A DNA stretch of 64,000 nt from Maribacter algicola (GTDB lineage: Bacteria > Bacteroidota > Bacteroidia > Flavobacteriales > Flavobacteriaceae): NCBI RefSeq assembly GCF_003933245.1, contig NZ_QUSX01000002.1, positions 1,054,001 to 1,118,000 of the forward strand. Reading direction: 5' to 3'. The stretch's first letter is position 1; each line of letters starts with the position of its first letter. Shown in pieces: positions 49,328-57,757 of this stretch. The notes under the pieces are model-generated. The model was not told where the DNA came from. It did no database searches and saw nothing but the letters and a program-made list of their open reading frames with translations. Made by a program: the position numbers and the translations under genes.

Positions 49328-50467
49328 ATGATTATAAGTCTAAAGCGGAAAAAACTTAAAAGTGGAAAGTCCAGTTTGTACCTCGAATTCTATGGTGGAA
49401 GTCGAAAGGACAAAAATGGCACGAAAAAGCATGTTAGGAGTTTTGAATATCTGAAACTATACGTCTATGATAAACCTCAAAATGCGGAGCAACAACGAAA
49501 GAACAAAGAAGCGTTGAAATTGGCCGAAAGTATTCTTACCATTCGTCAGTCGGATTTCATTATGGGCAAGTATAACATGAGGAATGAAAAGAAAGGGCAA
49601 ATCACTTTTTTGGATTTCTTTCGCCAGATGAAAGAAGAACGCTACGAAAGCAATGCCAATTATGGCAATTGGGATGCAGCCCTAAAACATATCGAAAGAT
49701 ACTGCCCAGAGCATGTACAATTAAAAGATATAGATTCCGATTTTGTGAAAGACTTCAAGAAATATTTGGATACCAAAGCCAAGACGAAAGGAGGCACTCC
49801 CCTATCCCAGAATTCAAAATACACCTATTTCAATAAATTCAGGGCTGCACTTCGTGAGGCCTATAACGAAAGTTTTATCCAGCACGATGTTGTTAAATCG
49901 GTAAAAAGTTTTGAGCAAGCTGAATCGGTACGGGAATATCTTACCCATTCCGAATTACAGGCGTTGTCCCATGCTCATTGCAAATATCCTGTTTTAAAGA
50001 ATGCCTTTATTTTTAGTTGCTTAACTGGACTACGATGGAGCGACATTGATAAAATGAAATGGTCAGAGGTCAGGGATGAAGATCAGGGTGCACGGGTCAT
50101 CTTCCGGCAGAAGAAAACCGATGGATTGGAATACCTCTATATTTCAGGACAGGCAAGAAAATTGCTTGGTTATCGAAAAAACCCAAGCGACAAGGTATTT
50201 AAAGGCCTTAAATATGGTGCGCATTTTAATGCCCAAATCCTTTCTTGGTGCATGCGGGCAGGTATAACCAAACATATCACTTTCCATAGTGCTAGACATA
50301 CCAACGCCGTTTTACTGCTGGAAAACGGAGCGGATATTTATACCGTTTCAAAACGACTTGGGCACCGTGAAATTCGCACTACGGAAATCTATACTAAAAT
50401 AATAGATGAAAAAATGAAAGCGGCGGCAAACATGATCCCAGAATTGGAGATGAACATTGCAGTTTAA
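49328..50467 (+). CDS. int: Tyrosine recombinase / integrase
   Basis: 379 residues from the ATG at 49328 (MIISLKRKKLKSG); the upstream TTG start at 49286 would put arm-type sites inside the gene. N-terminal arm-binding domain (about 1-90), SAM-like core-binding domain (about 100-200), catalytic domain with Arg in LTGLRWSDIDK (about 240), HSARH (about 320-324), His in RLGHRE (about 346) and the nucleophile Tyr in TEIYTKI (about 355). It should integrate and excise the element at the mnmE end. Adjacent to attL, as usual for site-specific islands. Confidence 0.95.
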   Translation: MIISLKRKKLKSGKSSLYLEFYGGSRKDKNGTKKHVRSFEYLKLYVYDKPQNAEQQRKNKEALKLAESILTIRQSDFIMGKYNMRNEKKGQITFLDFFRQMKEERYESNANYGNWDAALKHIERYCPEHVQLKDIDSDFVKDFKKYLDTKAKTKGGTPLSQNSKYTYFNKFRAALREAYNESFIQHDVVKSVKSFEQAESVREYLTHSELQALSHAHCKYPVLKNAFIFSCLTGLRWSDIDKMKWSEVRDEDQGARVIFRQKKTDGLEYLYISGQARKLLGYRKNPSDKVFKGLKYGAHFNAQILSWCMRAGITKHITFHSARHTNAVLLLENGADIYTVSKRLGHREIRTTEIYTKIIDEKMKAAANMIPELEMNIAV

Positions 50468-50678
50468 AGCAGCCAGCCAATTTGGGTCTAATGGAATTTT
50501 ATAAAAGGTTACTTTGTTAGACTATTAAAAAAGAGGAAAATGAGATAAATATGTGTTATACTACTTCTATAAGTCTTGCAAGATGGCCGTTTTATTTGGA
50601 TTCGTGAGGAAAATGCACTGTTTACCGTGAATTGTTACAAAATAAAAAATCGAAGCCCTTTAGTTGATACAACAATTT

Positions 50679-52976
50679 CTACTCAGTGCTTATTTCCTCG
50701 ATTGGATTTTTTCTGGTCGCTTTTATTGTTTGCATACTTAAAGTCAACACAGAAATTAAAATTACAATAAGGCCCGATAGAATAAAAATCCATATGCTGA
50801 GATCAATCCTGTTTGCGAAACGTGTAAGCCATTGATTCATCAAATAATAACCCATGGGGATTGCTATTATGAAAGCTAGGAGTATACGTTTGCTAAACGC
50901 GTAAGTCAACAAATTCACAATATCTCTTGTCGAGGCTCCTAGTACTTTTCGAATTCCCATTTCTTTAGATCTACTTTGAGTAACTGCCCATGACAAAGCA
51001 AACAAGCCGAAACTTGCCAATATCATACTTATAATTGCAAAAGTCACAATGATATTATAGAAAAATGTGTCCTCTTTATACTTCTTCATGAGTTCTTCTT
51101 CAAGAATTTTGTAAGAAAAGAAATAATCTGGAAATAGTTCTTTCCATTTTGTTTCAATTTCCGGAAGAAGTAATCCTAAGTTAGTGCCTTGGTAATCAAT
51201 GAGTAATAAAGGTCCATCCTCATAGTAAGCTATTATAACTGGCGGAATCTCCTCTTTAAAAGAACCACATGTAAAATCTTCCACAACACCAACAATTAAA
51301 TCCTCAGTACCGGGCACTTTTTTTCCAATTGGATTACTTAGGTCAAACTGACGGATCAGTTTTTGATTGACAAGTTTACCGTTACGTACCGCCGAAGGCA
51401 AACTACCTTCGATTAAATTTAAATTAAGCGTTTCAATGAAATCTTTATCACCCCCAAATAAAAAGGGTGTATAATACTTTTCATTTTCAAGTTCATATCG
51501 CACCATTCGATTTCCGGATATCGGGTTTCCACCACTAACGGTTACACCTTTAACATTTGGCAACTGAGCAATTTTCTGTTTGAGGACAGGAAGAACTTTC
51601 GAGTATTTCGGGTCGGGGGTATCAAGTTGAATAATATTTCGGTTGAAACCGAGCGGAGCATTCTCAATATAGTTCATTTGTTCAATAATCGAGATGGAGC
51701 ATATTGTTAGTGTAATTGAAATAATGAACTGGAAAGTGAAGAGAAATCCACTAAAGGTAACCTTGGAGGATTCGTTTTTCATTAAATTGACAGGTTTCAT
51801 CCTCCATTGTTTGGATACGGAAAATGTTACTACCAAGGCGGCCGAGAAAAGAATGACTAAACCTATATATGAAGCAACCTCTATATTCAACAAATACTCT
51901 GGTGATAGGTTCGCCTCAAAAACAGAATTGAATACAGGAATTGTTAGAAGTGTTATAATAAGCGATAATAAAAAACTAGTAATAATGTAAAATCCCGCTT
52001 CTGCTATTGAGAAGTAGAACAATCCTTTTTGAGTAATTCCAAGAGTTTTTTTAATACCCATTTCCTTTCTTCTATCCTGCCAAAAAAGCAAGAATAGATT
52101 TATGAAATTAAAGCTTGCAATAAAGAGAATCAAGCCGCAAACTATATACCCGACCTTCAAAAAGGTAGGGTTTCTTGTTTTCATGTATTTCATTTTATTT
52201 TCAGCGGTGAAATAAGAATTACTTAAGGGCTCAAAGAAGTAGTCCATTTTGCCAGGGCCAAGTAATCCTGGTCGTATATTATCTGCCTTGATCTTGCTTT
52301 GCAAGGCTTCCGTAGAACTATTGCTCGTCATTAAAGCATAGCTGGGTCCGCCATTCCATCTATTTTCAAAATTGGAATGATGCACTAAGGCATCAAAAGA
52401 TAAATGACTATTTGAGTTCGACTTTTTTGCAATAGCCGAAACGGTCATTTGCTGGATAGTATCGGGAGTAATTAAAGAAACAGACTTGCCGACCGCTTCC
52501 GAATCCCCAAATAAAATAGCAGCCTTTTCTTGTGTGAGTACAATATTACCAGGTGACAATCCCCCACTCTTATTTCCTTGACCAATAGGGAAATCAAAAA
52601 CTGAAAAGAATGACTCATCGGCCAACAAAATATTTAAATCATTAAAAATGGTTTTTTCAACCTCAATTGAAGCTTTATCTAAATTTCCAATCTGACTTAC
52701 ATCGGCAATTTCTGGATAATTGTTGGTTAAATAGCCATAAAGAAACTTGGGTATATAAGGAATGCGGCCACTTTCGCCAAATGGATCATTACTGAATACT
52801 TGGAATATCCTATCTTGCTTGGAATGAAATTTATCCGTATTTGTTTCATAAACAAGAAATGATATGAGGATATTGCAACATACAAAAGCCACTACTAGGC
52901 TCAATAGAATAATAGAAGTATATATTTTATTTGCCCACAAATTCCTGATTATAAGTTTAAGATTATGACGTATCAT
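50679..52976 (-). CDS. FtsX/MacB-type ABC transporter permease (orphan cargo)
   Basis: 765 residues: membrane helix (about 20-42), MacB-like periplasmic domain (about 50-270), three helices (about 280-400) with the FtsX segment DRRKEMGIKKTLGITQKGLFYFSIAEAGFY, then helix, second periplasmic domain and a second FtsX block (SRSKEMGIRKVLGASTRDIVNLLTYAF). Such permeases normally pair with a cytoplasmic ATPase and often a membrane-fusion protein; neither is in the element. It is opposite to the integrase and mobilisation genes, so it is a separate unit. Could use a host ATPase; substrate unknown. Confidence 0.9.
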   Translation of the reverse strand: MIRHNLKLIIRNLWANKIYTSIILLSLVVAFVCCNILISFLVYETNTDKFHSKQDRIFQVFSNDPFGESGRIPYIPKFLYGYLTNNYPEIADVSQIGNLDKASIEVEKTIFNDLNILLADESFFSVFDFPIGQGNKSGGLSPGNIVLTQEKAAILFGDSEAVGKSVSLITPDTIQQMTVSAIAKKSNSNSHLSFDALVHHSNFENRWNGGPSYALMTSNSSTEALQSKIKADNIRPGLLGPGKMDYFFEPLSNSYFTAENKMKYMKTRNPTFLKVGYIVCGLILFIASFNFINLFLLFWQDRRKEMGIKKTLGITQKGLFYFSIAEAGFYIITSFLLSLIITLLTIPVFNSVFEANLSPEYLLNIEVASYIGLVILFSAALVVTFSVSKQWRMKPVNLMKNESSKVTFSGFLFTFQFIISITLTICSISIIEQMNYIENAPLGFNRNIIQLDTPDPKYSKVLPVLKQKIAQLPNVKGVTVSGGNPISGNRMVRYELENEKYYTPFLFGGDKDFIETLNLNLIEGSLPSAVRNGKLVNQKLIRQFDLSNPIGKKVPGTEDLIVGVVEDFTCGSFKEEIPPVIIAYYEDGPLLLIDYQGTNLGLLLPEIETKWKELFPDYFFSYKILEEELMKKYKEDTFFYNIIVTFAIISMILASFGLFALSWAVTQSRSKEMGIRKVLGASTRDIVNLLTYAFSKRILLAFIIAIPMGYYLMNQWLTRFANRIDLSIWIFILSGLIVILISVLTLSMQTIKATRKNPIEEISTE

Positions 52977-53110
52977 AGAATGTTCAATAATTTAAAATAT
53001 CCTATAATTAATGCTTGTAGCATAACTCACATTAATTATATACTTCTTTATTAAAAATAACAAATCCCTTTATAGTAACATATATCAAGGAATAAAATTA
53101 ATCTAGAGCT

Positions 53111-53148
53111 AACTTCACAGCAATGAGCTTTGCTCATTTCGTGAAGTT
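53111..53148. repeat. Two-part stem-loop upstream of the ABC permease gene
   Basis: AACTTCAC pairs with GTGAAGTT and AATGAGC with GCTCATT around a TTT loop. It lies in the 665-base gap between the divergent ABC permease and Xis-like genes and may be an operator or attenuator. Confidence 0.6.
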
Positions 53149-53302
53149 CTATTCATAGATTTTCACTCCTGCTATTAAGTCGATATAGTAATTGATATTG
53201 ACTAGAAATAAAATTTCTTTATTTCTTTGGTCCCAAGAAGCAAATCTTTAATATAATATGACAGCATTCATCAAAAAAATGTAAACATTCTTCAAATAAC
53301 AA

Positions 53303-53449
53303 TTATGTAATGGCCTGCTCCAAAACAATATTTTCGACCCTTTTTAAACCAGAATTTTCATATTCAGCTTTCTTAAATTGTTGATAACTCAAAATTCTTC
53401 CATTTTTAGCAAAAGTCAAATGATACCATTTGAAGCCATTTGAAACCAA
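53303..53449 (-). CDS. Possible 48-residue protein or gene fragment
   Basis: A frame open from a TTG at 53449 to TAA at 53303 encodes NGFKWYHLTFAKNGRIL, then YQQFKKAEYENSGLKRVENIVLEQAIT, which has clear protein-like composition for intergenic DNA. No ATG is available, and the CATTTGA repeats overlap its first codons. It may be a remnant of a longer gene or a small protein using TTG. No family recognised. Confidence 0.35.
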   Translation of the reverse strand: MVSNGFKWYHLTFAKNGRILSYQQFKKAEYENSGLKRVENIVLEQAIT

Positions 53450-53494
53450 TTCTAAAATACGACATTATATATGGTTTCATTTGAATTCATTTAA
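53416..53494. repeat. CATTTGA iteron-like cluster upstream of the Xis/primase genes
   Basis: CATTTGA at 53427 and 53437 (10 bases apart), CATTTGA at 53478 and CATTTAA at 53488 (10 bases apart), with an inverted copy TCAAATG at 53416. The GGTTTCATTTGAATTCATTT block resembles the left-end block at 49101-49120 (17 of 20 bases). Confidence 0.6.
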
Positions 53495-53641
53495 TGTAAC
53501 TTATTGTATATCAGATTTTTGTGAATAACTAAAATCAAAAAACCAACTTTCCCCTTTCCTTTATTTTACCTTTATCCCAAGAATTCTTTAAAAGAAAACA
53601 AAAGCGCTTTTGTTCATTTCGTAACCCTAAAAAGGAAACCA

Positions 53642-53929
53642 ATGGACAATTTTTTAATCCTTGAACGACTTGATCGTTTAGAACGGCTTTTAACAGCTCA
53701 TAAGGAAGTACTCACCTTTGAGGAAACCTGTGACTATACCGGAATATCGAGAAGCTATCTGTACAAATTGACAGCATCTGGAAATATCCCGCACTCCAAA
53801 CCCAACGGTAAACTGATATTCTTTGAAAAGGCCAAACTCAATACATGGCTTTTACAAAACGGCCGAAAGTCAAGGTCCGAAATCGAAACGGAAGCCCTGA
53901 ACTACACCTTCAAAAACAAACGTAGATGA
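53642..53929 (+). CDS. Excisionase-like helix-turn-helix protein
   Basis: 95 residues. HTH_17/excisionase-type domain: LTFEETCDYTGISRSYLYKLTASGNIPHSKPNGKLIFFEKAKLNTWLLQNGRKS. Such proteins bend DNA at att sites for excision or act as regulators of element genes. Its stop overlaps the next start (ATGA, 53926-53929), so it is coupled to the primase-like gene. Confidence 0.85.
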   Translation: MDNFLILERLDRLERLLTAHKEVLTFEETCDYTGISRSYLYKLTASGNIPHSKPNGKLIFFEKAKLNTWLLQNGRKSRSEIETEALNYTFKNKRR

Positions 53930-54783
53930 AAAGGGAACAAATAAGTTGGGAAAAAGTCCGTGCCGTTTGCATCGTAAAAACGATGGCAAAGGCCGGACAC
54001 TTTCCGAAAAGGGAGACGGAGAAAGAAGCTTGGTTCCTAAGTCCGTTTCGGCCGGAAACCCATGCCTCTTTCAAGGTGTCTAAAATCAAGAACCTATGGT
54101 TCGACCACGGGGCGGGTTTTGGGGGAAATGTTCTCGATCTGGTTGTCCGGTTTTACGACTGCCGCCTTCGAGACGCGCTCGACTTCTTGTCGGACGTACC
54201 GCCCTCTCTTTCTTTTCACCCGCAACCGTTTATTCCACCATCCAACGATAAATTGATTATCAAAAGTGCCAATCCTATTTGGCACTACGGACTGAAAGTT
54301 TACTTGAATAAACGAAACATAACCCTAGAAACCGCAAAAAAATATTGCAAGGAAGTCCATTACTCCCGAAAAGGAAACCACTATTTCGGTATCGGACTAC
54401 AGAACGATTCCGGTGGCTGGGAACTTCGAAACATGTACTACAAGAGTTCTTCCTCCCCAAAGGACATTACCTATTTTTCAAACGGATGTATGCAGTTAGT
54501 GGTGACGGAAGGAATGTTCGATTTTTTAACGGTCACCAATTTCTGTCACGATAAAATGTCCTTTCTCATTTTAAACTCGCTCTCCTTTCTTAAAAAGGCC
54601 ATGAAACACATAGAAATGTTCAAGGATGTGAAACTGTATCTCGACAATGATAAAGCAGGAAAAGAAGCGACAAATTGGTTGATGCAAAACCATAAAGGAT
54701 GCATCGATAAATCTTATTTATATAAAGACTACAAAGATATTAATGAGATGTGGATAGGGACAAATGGAGGATACGGAAGGTAG
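53926..54783 (+). CDS. Toprim-domain primase-like replication protein
   Basis: 285 residues. The N-terminus resembles the CHC2 primase zinc domain in layout (WFLSPFRPETHASFKVSKIKNLWFDHGAGFGGNVLDLVVRFY) but lacks the cysteines. The C-terminal toprim domain has Glu in VVTEGMFDFLTV and the Asp pair in LYLDNDKAGKEA, followed by DYKDINEMW. Found in many Bacteroidota mobilisable elements, presumably to prime element replication during transfer. No helicase partner is encoded here. Confidence 0.85.
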   Translation: MKREQISWEKVRAVCIVKTMAKAGHFPKRETEKEAWFLSPFRPETHASFKVSKIKNLWFDHGAGFGGNVLDLVVRFYDCRLRDALDFLSDVPPSLSFHPQPFIPPSNDKLIIKSANPIWHYGLKVYLNKRNITLETAKKYCKEVHYSRKGNHYFGIGLQNDSGGWELRNMYYKSSSSPKDITYFSNGCMQLVVTEGMFDFLTVTNFCHDKMSFLILNSLSFLKKAMKHIEMFKDVKLYLDNDKAGKEATNWLMQNHKGCIDKSYLYKDYKDINEMWIGTNGGYGR

Positions 54784-54810
54784 CTGTAAAAATGCGTCTG
54801 AGTAAGAATT

Positions 54811-54865
54811 CAAGATGTGTCATTGTCATGACAAATCTTGCTTTTGCTCCCGTTGGTCGCAAAAG
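54811..54865. other. Candidate oriT A: two stem-loops upstream of the Mob genes
   Basis: A 13-bp stem with one mismatch (CAAGATGTGTCAT / ATGACAAATCTTG, 4-base loop, 54811-54840) is followed by CTTTTGC ... GCAAAAG (54841-54847 / 54859-54865). They lie 80 bases before the MobC-like gene, a usual place for an origin of transfer. The first could also be a terminator for the primase gene. Confidence 0.4.
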
Positions 54866-54944
54866 AATGGGAATTGTTAAATGAGTTTTTGATATATGAA
54901 TTGGCAAAGACTAATTCGATTGAAAAAGAATAAAAAAACATAAA

Positions 54945-55241
54945 GTGAAAAAGGAGTTTGTACAATTTCGATGTTCCATTTATGAGAAGAAACTGCTCAA
55001 AATCAAGGCCAAAAAGAGCGGACTTACCATAAGTGAATATTGTCGCCGTGCCGCCTTTGACCATAGAATTGTCGAACGGTTTTCCAATGAACAAATCGAT
55101 GTTTACAAACTGTTGGTCCAGTATCAAATCAATTTTAAGCGTATAGGGAATATGTACCGAAAACGAAATCCAAAATTGGCTGATGAAGTGGTACAACTGG
55201 CCAATGAAATACGTAAACATCTTTACAATTTCAAGAAATGA
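54945..55241 (+). CDS. MobC-like relaxosome protein
   Basis: 98 residues from a GTG start. N-terminal ribbon-helix-helix-like part (KEFVQFRCSIYEKKLLKIKAKKSGLTISEYCRRAAFDH) and a helical C-terminus (YKLLVQYQINFKRIGNMYRKRNPKLADEVVQLANEIRKHLYNF) with the RIGNMYR-type segment of MobC proteins. It should help the relaxase open oriT. Stop and relaxase start overlap (ATGA). Confidence 0.85.
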   Translation: MKKEFVQFRCSIYEKKLLKIKAKKSGLTISEYCRRAAFDHRIVERFSNEQIDVYKLLVQYQINFKRIGNMYRKRNPKLADEVVQLANEIRKHLYNFKK

Positions 55242-56107
55242 TAGGCATGGGAAAATCCATATCGCACACAGGAGCTTCTATGGGTTATGGGTGGAACGAG
55301 GAGAAAGATGCCAAGGTAGTTTATCGCGAACATTTAGCAGGCGACAATCCCAAAGAAATTACACAGGAATTCAAAATCATTCAATCGCAAAACCATCGAT
55401 GTAAAAAGAATACGTTGAGTTTCGTCCTAAGTCCCACAATAGAAGATGGGCAAAAATTAAAAGAAAAAGAACTGAAGGAAATTACAGAAAGATTCATCAA
55501 AGAAATGAAGCTACAAGAACGACAAGCCATCGCTTTTGTACATCAAGATAAAAGTCACTTACATATCCATTTATATGTAAACCGAATCGGTTTTGACGGC
55601 AAGGCATACAAAGACAACTATATCGGAAAACGCAGCCAACAGGCGGCAGAAAAAGTAGCTCAACAAATGGGATTGACAACGGTAAGAGAAGTGCAACAAG
55701 AAAAACTGAACGAAATTAAAAATGTACGCCAGGAAATAAAACATGTCCATGAAAAGGTTATTGCAGAAATGAAACCCAAAGATTTTGACCAATACATCAA
55801 GTATATGAAACAAAGGAATGTAGAAGTCATTCCAAGCATCAATAAATCGAATCAGTTGCGGGGTTTCCGTTTTGAATACAACGGCCAAAACCTTAAAGGA
55901 AGTGAAGTACATCGTTCAATGTCAATGGGGCGAATCGCCGAACGGATTGGTTTTGATAGAAATGTTGCCCAAAAAATAGCCAAAGAAAACGCACTATCAA
56001 TGCTAGGAAAAACTGTAGGGTTAACGCCCACCTTGGCAGCGAATATTGCAAAAAAGGCAATTAAAATGACTGTTAAGAAAACAATTGGATTAGGAATGGA
56101 AATATGA
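55238..56107 (+). CDS. Relaxase / mobilisation nuclease
   Basis: 289 residues. The metal-binding histidine motif HLHIHLYVNR is at about 107-116 with another His at about 102 (FVHQDKS). The N-terminal SISHTG and Tyr-containing GYGWNEE segments include candidate nucleophile tyrosines. The C-terminal half is helical and basic. It should nick oriT and pilot the single strand during helper-mediated transfer. Length suits the short relaxases of Bacteroidota mobilisable elements. Confidence 0.9.
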   Translation: MIGMGKSISHTGASMGYGWNEEKDAKVVYREHLAGDNPKEITQEFKIIQSQNHRCKKNTLSFVLSPTIEDGQKLKEKELKEITERFIKEMKLQERQAIAFVHQDKSHLHIHLYVNRIGFDGKAYKDNYIGKRSQQAAEKVAQQMGLTTVREVQQEKLNEIKNVRQEIKHVHEKVIAEMKPKDFDQYIKYMKQRNVEVIPSINKSNQLRGFRFEYNGQNLKGSEVHRSMSMGRIAERIGFDRNVAQKIAKENALSMLGKTVGLTPTLAANIAKKAIKMTVKKTIGLGMEI

Positions 56108-56111
56108 TATC

Positions 56112-56567
56112 ATGGCAAAACTAGACGAAATAGCAGAATTATTAACGGAAGAAATCAAGGAATTCGAAAACTCGGTCAGTCGCCTGGAAGAACTGCAAGC
56201 TTTTTTGATGAACTATAAAATAAAGCCCGACACCTCTGATATTGACTTTATTTTGAGACAATACAATGACCATCAAAAGAAAGCAATCGAAGACCAACAC
56301 AAACTAATGGGGAACGTAATCTACTATATTAAAAAGTCAATGACTTTTCCGAAATGGGCAACAAAGCTGTTTTGTGGTCTCTTAGTAATTATCTTTCTGG
56401 TATTGGGGTATTCCGTTTACAAAGTCTCCCGAATCCCTGAAATAAGGCAAGTAGCTTTTGGTCAGGGAGAGGAAAAAGCGGTTGGGCATTTCAGGGCATT
56501 CTTCGAGGCCAGCCCAGAGGCCAGCGAACTCTACCAAAAATGGCGAGAACCCCAAAGCAAAAAGTAG
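56112..56567 (+). CDS. Membrane protein of the mobilisation operon
   Basis: 151 residues, starting 4 bases after the relaxase stop. Helical N-terminus (LDEIAELLTEEIKEFENSVSRLEELQAFLMNY), one membrane helix (about 93-113, TKLFCGLLVIIFLVLGYSVYKV) and a short outside tail. Position suggests a mobilisation accessory protein, possibly docking the relaxosome at the membrane. No activity motif. Confidence 0.75.
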   Translation: MAKLDEIAELLTEEIKEFENSVSRLEELQAFLMNYKIKPDTSDIDFILRQYNDHQKKAIEDQHKLMGNVIYYIKKSMTFPKWATKLFCGLLVIIFLVLGYSVYKVSRIPEIRQVAFGQGEEKAVGHFRAFFEASPEASELYQKWREPQSKK

Positions 56568-56627
56568 GGTGCGCCCTATCCGGTTTTTGCTTCACGCTAA
56601 TCTGCCGGAATCGCTACAAAAACCGGA
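56565..56627. other. Candidate oriT B: GTGCGCCCT core and 11-bp inverted repeat
   Basis: TAGGGTGCGCCCTA (5-bp arms) at 56565-56578 contains GTGCGCCCT, which I recall as the nic core of IncQ-type oriT. It is followed at once by an 11-bp inverted repeat (TCCGGTTTTTG / CAAAAACCGGA, 56579-56589 and 56617-56627). It overlaps the end of the mobilisation operon. The large stem could otherwise be an operon-end terminator, although no T-run follows. Confidence 0.45.
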
Positions 56628-56800
56628 CAGGATCCACGCGCAAAGTTTTTGGGGTAAGATTTGGGAACTAAAATAAAGTATGACAAGATGATATTCTGCC
56701 TACATACCTCGTTAATAAGTGCTTACAACTAAAAACTATTGGACTCATTCCTTTGCTTAAATTTGGAAGTAATGACGAATTATGATTAATCGGTGTTGCA

Positions 56801-57622
56801 ATGACCAATAAGTTTAATAATATACAGTTTCCTACTCATCTTATCCCCGTGGGATATATTGCGTTGGTTTGTCTTGGATATTTTGTTAAATCAATCTATT
56901 ACCAAAAATTTGATATTGAAATAGAAAACTACTTAAATTTTCAGGAGTATCTCTTTATTTTTTTACCGATTGGTTCGGGCATAATCGTGGCTCTAATAGC
57001 AATTACAGCTTTTTTTGGCGGACTTTACGTTATTACCACAGACTTTGTGGACAAGAACCCAACCAAGGAAAAATTGAGGCGAACCAAGCCACCTTCTACC
57101 CAAAATGATTGGAAAATAAAAAATAAAGTTTTGAGATTTTTAATCAGGGCGAAAGACATATTCCAAGGAGTACTAATATTTTCTCTTTTTTTCGGGCCTA
57201 TAATTTTGCTTCTTTACTATGGAATCACAAAAGATATTAGCGGAAGAGTAGTTGTGCTTACCTCCCTTATATGGGGATTCTCGATTATGTCATTCTATTT
57301 TTTTGGTAACTTAAGAAAAGAAAAAGAACCTTGGAAGAATCTCATACTACTTTACGCCTTCCTGATTTCCATGTGTCCTATGATTATAGACATTAAAATG
57401 GATAAGGCCGATTTAATCTTATCAGGCGATGCGAATAAATCCGTTAAACTCTTATTACAGGAAACAATTATATCAACGAACGACTCTCTCATTTATATAG
57501 GACAAACCAAAGATTTCCTTTTTCTAAGAGATTTGAAGGCAAACGGAAATCATATTTATAATAAGAAAGATATAAAAGAATTGATTTTTACTGACCTTCG
57601 AAAAGATAAGCGAGCAGACTAG
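56801..57622 (+). CDS. Unrecognised multi-pass membrane protein (cargo)
   Basis: 273 residues with about five membrane helices (about 13-32, 49-75, 118-140, 150-170, 178-197) and a C-terminal soluble tail of about 75 residues containing KADLILSGDANKSVKLLLQETIISTNDSLIYIGQTKDFLFLRDLK. No known family recognised. It stands alone between the mobilisation operon and the AbiE pair, at lower GC than the men genes. A membrane effector in a defence island is possible but unsupported by motif. Confidence 0.7.
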   Translation: MTNKFNNIQFPTHLIPVGYIALVCLGYFVKSIYYQKFDIEIENYLNFQEYLFIFLPIGSGIIVALIAITAFFGGLYVITTDFVDKNPTKEKLRRTKPPSTQNDWKIKNKVLRFLIRAKDIFQGVLIFSLFFGPIILLLYYGITKDISGRVVVLTSLIWGFSIMSFYFFGNLRKEKEPWKNLILLYAFLISMCPMIIDIKMDKADLILSGDANKSVKLLLQETIISTNDSLIYIGQTKDFLFLRDLKANGNHIYNKKDIKELIFTDLRKDKRAD

Positions 57623-57757
57623 TTTAATTTACGAGCATCGATTGACAACAATTGATACTTACTTATTAAATCTAAAAAGGTGATTTGTCAATTAATAGAT
57701 ATTGTTGCCTTCATTTAATAGCAAATCAATAAATTATTGAAAGGTATTAGTCTTTCT

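Noticed and set aside
50576..50770. 64-residue plus-strand frame after the integrase
   Set aside because: It overlaps the ABC permease end and has no protein-like composition.
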